Shown piece by piece: positions 1 through 4,546 of a stretch of 5,232 bases of DNA. The notes below the pieces were generated by a model that was not told the origin of the DNA, did no database searches, and saw nothing but the letters and a program-made list of their open reading frames with translations. The stretch is from Actinomycetes bacterium (lineage in GTDB: Bacteria > Actinomycetota > Actinomycetes > Actinomycetales > Actinomycetaceae), in contig JAEZVQ010000170.1 of the NCBI GenBank assembly GCA_023420745.1, positions 1 through 5,232 on the forward strand, in the 5' to 3' direction. Position numbers and translations under genes: made by a program. Numbering within the stretch: position 1 is the stretch's first letter; the number at the start of each line of letters is the position of its first letter.

Positions 1-379
1 GGGTGAGCTCATCGTCGGCGAACGCTTCGTCGGCTGCGACTCGCACCCCGACTTCCCAGGCGGCGAGGGTGGTGGTGGTTCCGCCGTTGAATCCAACGAC
101 TTCTCCGGGTTGGATCAGCGCGGCGGCGGCGCGCGCAATCGCTGCTTTTTCTTTCGGTCGGGTGACGGCACGGTAGCGCATGGGAATTTCCCCGGTGACC
201 GCGTTGGCGACGGCGCCGCCGCGGGTTCGGGTAATCAACTGCTGATCGGCGAGGGTGTCGAGGTCGCGGCGCACGGTTGCCGGCGAGATTCCCAGTTCGG
301 CAACGAGGTCGTCGACGCGCATCGCACCTCGTTCAATGATGAGGTCAACCAGGAGTTGCAGTCGTTCTTGTCGCGTCAC
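1..379 (-). CDS. DeoR-family transcriptional repressor, N-terminal half (partial)
   Basis: The minus strand reads 126 codons from a GTG start and leaves the window without a stop. Residues 1-57 form a DeoR-type winged helix-turn-helix: the recognition region ISPATVRRDLDTL (31-43) is followed by QLITRTRGGAV (47-57), which matches the family pattern of a VRRDL recognition helix and a wing ending in GGA. From residue 67 the start of the DeoRC phosphosugar-sensing domain is visible, with KEKAAIARAAA and the phosphate-loop-like FNGGTTTTLA (97-106). Family members are about 250 residues, so roughly half is missing. An in-frame TAA lies two codons upstream of the GTG, so no longer start is possible. 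The gene is divergent from the sugar-phosphate operon, the usual place for a local repressor that is released by a phosphorylated intermediate. The effector is inferred to be a ketose or amino-sugar phosphate of that operon. Family call is firm; target and ligand are inference. Confidence 0.93.
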   Translation of the reverse strand, partial: MTRQERLQLLVDLIIERGAMRVDDLVAELGISPATVRRDLDTLADQQLITRTRGGAVANAVTGEIPMRYRAVTRPKEKAAIARAAAALIQPGEVVGFNGGTTTTLAAWEVGVRVAADEAFADDELT

Positions 380-385
380 GGCTTA

Positions 386-393
386 TCCTCCCC
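386..393 (-). promoter_or_regulatory. Ribosome binding site of the DeoR gene
   Basis: The minus strand reads GGGGAGGA here, with GGAGG ending 7 nt before the GTG at 379. This near-consensus Shine-Dalgarno sequence, together with the in-frame stop at 383-385, fixes the GTG as the start. Confidence 0.85.
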
Positions 394-445
394 GGCTTCG
401 ACCGCCCCACTACCACGCACGATCAGCCATCGCGCGTTAGTGATT

Positions 446-456
446 GCTAGACTAGC
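446..456. promoter_or_regulatory. Palindrome GCTAG-A-CTAGC, candidate repressor operator
   Basis: This is a perfect inverted repeat with 5-bp arms around one base. It overlaps the extended -10 candidate (445-453) and lies just upstream of the TGTAAT hexamer. An outer imperfectly centred pair, TGATT (441-445) and AATCA (462-466), surrounds it. A repressor bound here would block the plus-strand promoter. Being an operator for the divergent DeoR protein is inference from position and symmetry. Confidence 0.4.
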
Positions 457-485
457 GTTGTAATCAGTTTCCATCATAGACCGTG

Positions 486-496
486 TGACCTGGTCA
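486..496. promoter_or_regulatory. Palindrome TGACC-T-GGTCA, second candidate operator
   Basis: A perfect inverted repeat with 5-bp arms, extended by GTG (483-485) and CAC (498-500) with one extra base on the right side. Its centre is 40 bp from that of the palindrome at 446-456, close to four helical turns. It would lie just downstream of the likely operon transcription start, where a bound repressor could act as a roadblock or form a loop with the first site. The two palindromes do not share the same sequence, so they may bind different proteins. Confidence 0.35.
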
Positions 497-542
497 ACAC
501 TACACACGCCGCAGTCATCGGGCTCACACGTTCACACCACCC

Positions 543-555
543 GAGGAAGGACAGG
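543..555 (+). promoter_or_regulatory. Ribosome binding site of the SIS-domain gene
   Basis: The purine-rich stretch GAGGAAGGACAGG precedes the ATG at 563, with GGA ending 11 nt and AGG ending 7 nt before it. It supports ATG 563 over the in-frame GTG at 485, which has no Shine-Dalgarno sequence. Confidence 0.65.
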
Positions 556-562
556 TCGTCTC

Positions 563-1444
563 ATGTCGAAGACCATTGACGAGATTTTCTCACAGCCCGA
601 GGTGTGGGAACGCGCCGCTGAAGTCGCTGCGAACGTGCCCGCCATTGCCCGCGACGGTGAGTCCGTGGCCGTCATCGGCTGCGGCACCTCGTGGTTCATC
701 GCCCAGGCCTACACTCGCAAGCGCGAGGTCGAGGGGCGTGGGGTATCCGATGCCTTCACCGCTACAGAATTCCCCGCGTCACGCACCTACGACCGCGTGA
801 TCTGCCTGTCTCGGTCAGGCACCACCACTGAAATTATCGATATCATGCGTGACCTCCACGCGAAGGGTCGCCCCGCGGTGCTCATCACCGCCGTCGGTGA
901 CGGGCCGGCCGCCCCCTACGCGGAGCGTGAGATCGTCCTCGACTTCGCCGATGAAGAATCGGTCGTCCAGACACGGTTCGCCACTTCTGCACTCGCGTTC
1001 TTCCGCGCTTCCCTCGGTGAGGATCTCTCCACTGCGATCGCCGACGCGCGTGAGGCGCTCAACGCAACGATTGAGCAGCGCTGGATCGACACCACCCAGA
1101 TTTCTTTCCTCGGCACCGGGTGGACAATCGGCATTGCAAATGAGGCGGGATTGAAGTGCCGCGAGGCGAGCCAGTCGTGGACTGAATCCTACGCGGCAAT
1201 GGAATACCGTCACGGCCCGATTTCGATTGCCGAACCCGGTCGCATCACCTGGATTTTCGGTGAGGTTCCCGAGGGAATGGAGTCACAAATCGCCGCCACG
1301 GGCGCTGAGCTTGTCCACTCCGACCGCGACCCAATGGCAGATCTCGTTCTCGCCCAGCGCGTGGCAGTTGCCCGCGCGGAGGCTCGTGGACTCAACCCAG
1401 ATACGCCGCGTCACCTCACCCGCTCGGTCATCCTCGACAAGTAG
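563..1444 (+). CDS. SIS-domain sugar-phosphate isomerase/deaminase (AgaS/NagB-II-like)
   Basis: This 293-residue protein has two tandem SIS domains, as in the isomerase half of GlmS and in AgaS, NagB-II and FrlB. Domain 1 shows GCGTSW (39-44) and the phosphate-binding SRSGTTTE (83-90). Domain 2 shows GTGWTIG (184-190) and the active-site stretch with E201 and YRHGP (215-219), which line up with GlmS Glu488 and His504. The C-terminus GLNPDTPRHLTRSV (276-289) matches the family's closing active-site loop. There is no glutaminase domain, so it is not a glucosamine-6-phosphate synthase. With a ketose-phosphate kinase and a ketose-bisphosphate aldolase downstream, the likely reaction is deamination/isomerisation of galactosamine-6-phosphate to tagatose-6-phosphate in the cytoplasm. 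Glucosamine-6-phosphate deaminase or fructosamine-phosphate deglycase are alternatives. Oddities: it is shorter than AgaS (about 384 residues), and the GlmS Lys603 position is Arg287. ATG 563 was chosen because residues upstream of it look non-coding. Confidence 0.85.
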   Translation: MSKTIDEIFSQPEVWERAAEVAANVPAIARDGESVAVIGCGTSWFIAQAYTRKREVEGRGVSDAFTATEFPASRTYDRVICLSRSGTTTEIIDIMRDLHAKGRPAVLITAVGDGPAAPYAEREIVLDFADEESVVQTRFATSALAFFRASLGEDLSTAIADAREALNATIEQRWIDTTQISFLGTGWTIGIANEAGLKCREASQSWTESYAAMEYRHGPISIAEPGRITWIFGEVPEGMESQIAATGAELVHSDRDPMADLVLAQRVAVARAEARGLNPDTPRHLTRSVILDK

Positions 1445-1453
1445 ACACCACCG

Positions 1454-2419
1454 ATGCGCTACGCAATCAGCCTTGACGTCGGGGGCACCTTCATCAAATT
1501 TGGTGTCGTTGACGAAAACGGTCAGGTGAACTTCACCGGCACGATGCCGACGCCAACCTCCCCTGACGCGCTCATTGACGCCTGCGCCGAGATCGTCAGC
1601 AACCTCGCCAGCGAGGTCACAAATCTCGACCTCATTGACACGGTGGGCTTCGACGTGCCCGGCATCGTCAATGATCGTGACGGTATCGCGGAATTCTCAG
1701 CGAACCTCCATTGGCGCAATTTCCCTGCGCAACGATTGTTATCCGAGGCAACAGGGCGCGGCGTCACCCTCGGTCACGACGTGCGCTCAGGGGCTTTCGC
1801 GGAAGCTCACTGGGGAGTGGGGTTGTCTGATTTCCTCTACGTCGCAATCGGTACCGGTATCGCTACGGTTGTCGTTCTCAACGGGCACCCGGTGTCGGTA
1901 TCGGGCTGGTCGGGGGAGATCGGTCAGCTTCCTGTCTCTCACCCGGTCACACCCGATAAAACCGTGACCCTGGAATCGGTAGCATCCGCTGCCGGGATCG
2001 CCCTGGGAGGTGTCGAGCGCGGGATCGTCACGGCTAATGCCGGTGCCGCGCACGGGGCACAAACGATTTTCAACCTCGTCGATACCGGCAACCCCCACGC
2101 AATCCGCCTCGTCGATGACGCGCTGGGGATGTTAGCGCATAGCATCGCCCCGGTGGTCGCAGCGATTGGCGCGCTCCCGGTGGTCATTGGCGGTGGACTT
2201 GTCAACCGCGGTCAGCCTCTCTTCGACGCACTCGGTATCCACCTCCAACGCGAGCTCGGCATCATTCCCGCGCCGGCCGTTCTCGGAGCACGCTTGGGTG
2301 CGTGGAGTCAGCTCATGGGGTCGGGGCTTCGCGCGTTCCACGCTGAAGGAATTTCCACACGCCCGCGTCCCTCCAACTCAGGAACTGACCACCGGCACCA
2401 TCCGCGGGAGGCAGAATGA
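1454..2419 (+). CDS. ROK-family sugar kinase lacking the zinc-binding His/Cys motif
   Basis: This 321-residue protein has the ROK kinase fold. The ATP phosphate loop is LDVGGTFIKFGVVD (7-20), the catalytic base is Asp109 in GHDVRSGAFAE (107-117), the second phosphate motif is AIGTGIATVVVLNG (131-144), and the sugar-binding Glu is in SGEIGQLPV (153-161). ROK kinases phosphorylate hexoses and N-acylhexosamines at a hydroxyl using ATP. Here it probably makes the 6-phosphate that the SIS protein uses, such as galactosamine or N-acetylgalactosamine 6-phosphate (inferred from the operon). There is no N-terminal DNA-binding domain, so it is a kinase and not a ROK repressor. Two features are odd: the usual GEIGH histidine is Gln158 and the CxCGxxGC zinc loop is replaced by cysteine-free residues 162-172; and a hydrophilic His/Arg-rich tail (about 300-321) extends past the fold. 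No clear ribosome binding site precedes the ATG, which lies 9 nt after the upstream stop, so translational coupling is likely. The gene overlaps the next by 4 nt. Confidence 0.9.
   Translation: MRYAISLDVGGTFIKFGVVDENGQVNFTGTMPTPTSPDALIDACAEIVSNLASEVTNLDLIDTVGFDVPGIVNDRDGIAEFSANLHWRNFPAQRLLSEATGRGVTLGHDVRSGAFAEAHWGVGLSDFLYVAIGTGIATVVVLNGHPVSVSGWSGEIGQLPVSHPVTPDKTVTLESVASAAGIALGGVERGIVTANAGAAHGAQTIFNLVDTGNPHAIRLVDDALGMLAHSIAPVVAAIGALPVVIGGGLVNRGQPLFDALGIHLQRELGIIPAPAVLGARLGAWSQLMGSGLRAFHAEGISTRPRPSNSGTDHRHHPREAE
2406..2411 (+). promoter_or_regulatory. Ribosome binding site of the PfkB-family kinase gene
   Basis: GGGAGG lies inside the last codons of the ROK gene, 4 nt before the ATG at 2416. 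With the ATGA stop/start overlap (2416-2419), it fixes this start and indicates coupled translation of the two kinases. Confidence 0.75.
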
Positions 2420-3387
2420 GTGCTGCTCCCCCAGCAATTTGGACACTGACGGCGAACCCGGCTCTCGACATTACGTACCGCGTACCGGAAATTCACCTCA
2501 CCCACACGCATCGCGTCACCGACGTCACTGCGCGCCCCGGCGGTAAGGGGGTCAATGTCGCACGCGTGCTTGCCCAGCTCGATATCCCCTCAACTGTCAC
2601 CGGAATTATTGGGGGGACACCGGGCGCGCAGCTGCGTATCATGCTCTCTACCCTCGACGTCGCGCCGCTGATCCGAGATCGTTTTGTCATGACGACCACC
2701 CCAACACGGATGAGTATCGCAGTCGTCGATGACGAAGGTGAAGCCACAGTGTTTAACGAGGCGGGCGAGGACCCCTCCGACGCCACATGGTGTGCATTAA
2801 CCGATGTGATCACCGAGGGAGTGCGCGCTGGAGATATCCTCGCCATCTGCGGGTCGATGCCCGGATCAGCAGATCCGTCGCGGATTGCCAACCTTGTCGA
2901 AGCGGGGCATACGGCGGGAGCAGTTGTCCTCGTTGATGCAACTGGCGACGCTCTGATCGAGGCATGTCGCGCGGGTGCTGACCTCGTGAAACCCAATCAC
3001 CTCGAGCTTGCAGCCACTACCGGCACCACCGATGTGCGCGCCGGTGCTGCGATATTACTCGAGCGCGGTGTGGGCAGCGTCATCGTCTCCGAGGGATGCG
3101 AAGGCATGAGTGTGTACACCGAATGTGGCTCATGGCGAGCACGCCCCGCACAACGCGTGCAGGGTAATCCCACCGGAGCAGGTGATGCCTCAGTTGCCGG
3201 GTGGTGTGCACACCTTGCCCGCATCGGCGTCACCGACGTGCACGAGTGTGACACCGACTTCTGGATCACCGGTTTGCCTCAGGCGGTGGCACTTTCCGGT
3301 GCTGCCGTCGCCCGCCCCGTCGCGGGTGAAGTCGACGTGGAACTGTTCCATCACATGGTGGGACGTATCGAAGTGGAAGGATTGTAA
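2416..3387 (+). CDS. PfkB-family ketose-phosphate kinase (tagatose-6-phosphate kinase or 1-phosphofructokinase-like)
   Basis: At 323 residues this is a full-length member of the LacC/FruK branch of the PfkB (ribokinase-like) family. The start LTANPALDITY (11-21) corresponds to the family's TxNPAxD sugar-binding strand. PGGKGVNVAR (41-50) is PfkB signature 1, CGSMPG (145-150) matches the GSLP loop, and KPNHLEL (192-198) is the conserved KPNxxEL. NPTGAGDASVAG (251-262) is signature 2 with the catalytic base Asp257; its NPxGxGD form resembles LacC. The enzyme uses ATP to phosphorylate a ketohexose monophosphate to the 1,6-bisphosphate. Next to a SIS isomerase/deaminase and a class II aldolase, tagatose-6-phosphate to tagatose-1,6-bisphosphate is the most economical reading. 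Fructose-1-phosphate or fructose-6-phosphate cannot be excluded, because substrate choice in this branch is not readable from signatures. The start is set by the ATGA overlap and a GGGAGG site; only 4 nt separate its stop from the aldolase start. Confidence 0.92.
   Translation: MSAAPPAIWTLTANPALDITYRVPEIHLTHTHRVTDVTARPGGKGVNVARVLAQLDIPSTVTGIIGGTPGAQLRIMLSTLDVAPLIRDRFVMTTTPTRMSIAVVDDEGEATVFNEAGEDPSDATWCALTDVITEGVRAGDILAICGSMPGSADPSRIANLVEAGHTAGAVVLVDATGDALIEACRAGADLVKPNHLELAATTGTTDVRAGAAILLERGVGSVIVSEGCEGMSVYTECGSWRARPAQRVQGNPTGAGDASVAGWCAHLARIGVTDVHECDTDFWITGLPQAVALSGAAVARPVAGEVDVELFHHMVGRIEVEGL
3375..3381 (+). promoter_or_regulatory. Ribosome binding site of the aldolase gene
   Basis: GGAAGGA lies within the last codons of the PfkB gene and ends 10 nt before ATG 3392, but 16 nt before the second in-frame ATG at 3398. 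It therefore favours 3392 as the start. Confidence 0.6.
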
Positions 3388-3391
3388 TCCC

Positions 3392-4231
3392 ATGCCGATG
3401 ACAGATATTCGCCAACTCGCTTCCGACGCTGCAGCTCGTCGGGTCGGTCTTGGTGCATTTAACGTCGTTCTTCTCGAATTCGCCCACGCCCAGGTGGCAG
3501 CAGCGGAAGAAGTCGGCCAACCCGTCATCCTCCAGCTGTCGCAAAACGCCATTGCTTACCACGGTGGTCGGATCGGCCCGCTGGGTTCCGCATTGATTGC
3601 TCTCGCTGAGGAAGCAACCGTGCCGGTGGTTGTTCACCTCGACCACGCTGAGGATGTCGATTTGTGCCGCGCCGCTGTTGATCTCGGTTTCAACTCAGTG
3701 ATGTACGACGGTTCGCATCTTCCCGACGATCTCAATCGTGAGACGACGGCACGGGTTGTCGAGTTTTGCCACGCGGCGAATGTCGCCGTCGAGGCGGAGC
3801 TGGGAGAAGTCGGCGGCAAGAACGGGGTGCATGACCCCTCCGCTCGCACCGACCCGGATGATGCGGCGGTATTCGTTGCTGATACCGGCGTTGACCTCCT
3901 CGCCGTTGCTGTTGGATCCTCACATGCAATGACGACGCGCGGTGCGGTTCTCGACACCGAACTCATTTCAGCAATTCGCGAGGCAGTGCCGGTGCCGCTC
4001 GTCCTCCACGGCTCCTCCGGGGTGTCGGATCAGGGGATGGTCGCCGCGATTGAGGCGGGGATGACGAAGATCAACGTGTCGACGCATCTCAATGTCGGTT
4101 TCACTGGGGTGGTACGCGAGGTACTCGCCGGGAATGACAGCCTCGTCGACCCGCGCAAGTACGTGGGCCCGGGACGTGACCACGTCCAGGCGGAGGTGGC
4201 GCGACTGCTCCGCCTCTACGCACGCGTCTAG
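3392..4231 (+). CDS. Class II ketose-1,6-bisphosphate aldolase (GatY/KbaY/Fba-like)
   Basis: This 279-residue protein is a zinc-dependent class II aldolase, close in length to GatY/KbaY (about 284-286). The metal and catalytic motif HLDHAED (82-88) supplies Asp84 and zinc ligand His85. VEAELGEVGG (133-142) is the conserved Glu-rich loop. His178 in VGSSHAM and His206 in LHGSSG are the other two zinc ligands, spaced as in GatY (His83, His180, His208). KINVST (226-231) is the phosphate-binding strand. It cleaves a ketohexose bisphosphate into dihydroxyacetone phosphate and glyceraldehyde-3-phosphate. Being last in an operon with a SIS isomerase/deaminase and a PfkB kinase, tagatose-1,6-bisphosphate is the favoured substrate; fructose-1,6-bisphosphate is the alternative. 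The Gly that usually follows the middle zinc His is Ala179. A strong hairpin about 57 nt downstream ends the operon. A much longer reading from an ATG at 3110 lies inside the PfkB gene in another frame and is not real. Confidence 0.93.
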   Translation: MPMTDIRQLASDAAARRVGLGAFNVVLLEFAHAQVAAAEEVGQPVILQLSQNAIAYHGGRIGPLGSALIALAEEATVPVVVHLDHAEDVDLCRAAVDLGFNSVMYDGSHLPDDLNRETTARVVEFCHAANVAVEAELGEVGGKNGVHDPSARTDPDDAAVFVADTGVDLLAVAVGSSHAMTTRGAVLDTELISAIREAVPVPLVLHGSSGVSDQGMVAAIEAGMTKINVSTHLNVGFTGVVREVLAGNDSLVDPRKYVGPGRDHVQAEVARLLRLYARV

Positions 4232-4253
4232 GTTTGTCGCGGCTTACCCGCTA

Positions 4254-4268
4254 CGGGCGCCTCGCCCG
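4254..4268 (+). other. Small GC hairpin after the aldolase gene
   Basis: CGGGCG and CGCCCG form a 6-bp stem with a CCT loop, 22 nt past the aldolase stop. A weaker ACCG/CGGT stem (4273-4284) follows before the main terminator. No U tract follows it, so it is more likely an accessory mRNA 3'-end structure than a terminator by itself. Confidence 0.3.
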
Positions 4269-4287
4269 GCGGACCGCGCTCGGTGGT

Positions 4288-4337
4288 GAAAAGAAGAATC
4301 TCCTCGAAGGATCGTTCCTTCGAGGAGATTTCTTTTC
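4288..4337. terminator. Bidirectional rho-independent terminator between operon and tRNA
   Basis: Arms 4297-4311 and 4316-4330 are perfectly complementary over 15 bp around the loop TCGT. The stem continues with GAAAAGA (4288-4294) pairing with TCTTTTC (4331-4337) around a 2-nt bulge. The plus strand ends in a T-rich stretch and the minus strand, read the other way, also ends in one (complement of GAAAAGAAG). It therefore can stop the sugar operon coming from the left and the tRNA transcript coming from the right. Confidence 0.9.
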
Positions 4338-4413
<76 letters not shown>

Positions 4414-4426
4414 TCAAGCACATTCC

Positions 4427-4455
4427 ATTCTAGGAGCGTGCTCACTCAGACGCAA
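4427..4455 (-). promoter_or_regulatory. Promoter of the initiator tRNA gene
   Basis: On the minus strand TTGCGT (4455-4450) and TAGAAT (4432-4427) are separated by 17 bp. The -10 matches consensus in 5 of 6 positions and the -35 keeps TTG. The -10 ends 13 nt before the tRNA 5' end, leaving a leader of about 6 nt, typical of a stable RNA promoter. The -35 box overlaps the foot of the hairpin at 4454-4495. Confidence 0.65.
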
Positions 4456-4495
4456 CCGCCGGACAGGTGGGATGGATCTCACCTGCCCGGCGGTT
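4454..4495 (-). terminator. GC-rich hairpin, probable terminator of the TM2 gene
   Basis: Arms AACCGCCGG/CCGGCGGTT and CAGGTG/CACCTG form a nearly continuous stem of 16 positions with a 10-nt loop, about 50 nt past the TM2 stop codon. The one non-complementary position is A/C on the plus strand but a G-U wobble in minus-strand RNA, so the stem is unbroken only in the transcript that comes from the TM2 gene. No U tract follows, as is common for terminators in high-GC Gram-positive bacteria. Confidence 0.65.
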
Positions 4496-4529
4496 ACCGA
4501 TTGTTCAGCGTGGGAACGTCACCGGTAAC
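4493..4529. repeat. Interrupted inverted repeat overlapping the terminator foot
   Basis: GTTACCG (4493-4499) and CGGTAAC (4523-4529) are perfect complements, with GTTC (4503-4506) and GAAC (4514-4517) nested inside. It lies between the TM2 stop and the GC-rich hairpin, shares bases 4493-4495 with that stem, and could be an alternative fold of the mRNA 3' end. The significance is uncertain. Confidence 0.3.
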
Positions 4530-4546
4530 GCCTGACTACTCGCGCG

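Larger units (their letters stand above)
380..562. promoter_or_regulatory. Divergent control region between the DeoR gene and the operon
   Basis: This 183-bp gene-free spacer must hold the promoters of both transcription units. On the plus strand, TGTAAT (459-464) is a 5/6 match to a -10 box, with only a weak -35 (TTAGTG, 437-442, spacer 16). TAGACT (448-453) preceded by TGC is an extended -10 alternative. On the minus strand, TATGAT (478-473) is a 5/6 -10 match; a TTGACC -35-like hexamer lies 13 bp upstream of it (497-492), which is too close to be a good pair. Two 11-bp palindromes fall in the same stretch. If transcription starts near 471, the operon mRNA has a leader of about 90 nt. The role of the region follows from layout; exact start sites are not shown. 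Confidence 0.6.

Noticed and set aside
110..463. 117-residue plus-strand reading frame
   Set aside because: It lies opposite the DeoR gene, has no family features, and the minus strand gives a textbook DeoR domain.
485..562. 26-residue N-terminal extension of the SIS protein from GTG 485
   Set aside because: No ribosome binding site precedes the GTG, the extension has Ser/Thr/His-rich low-quality sequence, it covers a palindrome in the control region, and ATG 563 has a purine-rich site and begins the family-like sequence.
815..1213. 132-residue minus-strand frame inside the SIS gene
   Set aside because: Shadow of the SIS coding frame without a ribosome binding site or any family motif.
2493..2996. 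167-residue minus-strand frame inside the PfkB gene
   Set aside because: A long antisense frame is expected in high-GC coding sequence; it has no recognisable domain and the PfkB signatures are on the plus strand.
3110..3391. 94-residue extension of the aldolase from ATG 3110
   Set aside because: It overlaps the conserved C-terminal half of the PfkB kinase in another frame, and the family N-terminus starts at 3392.
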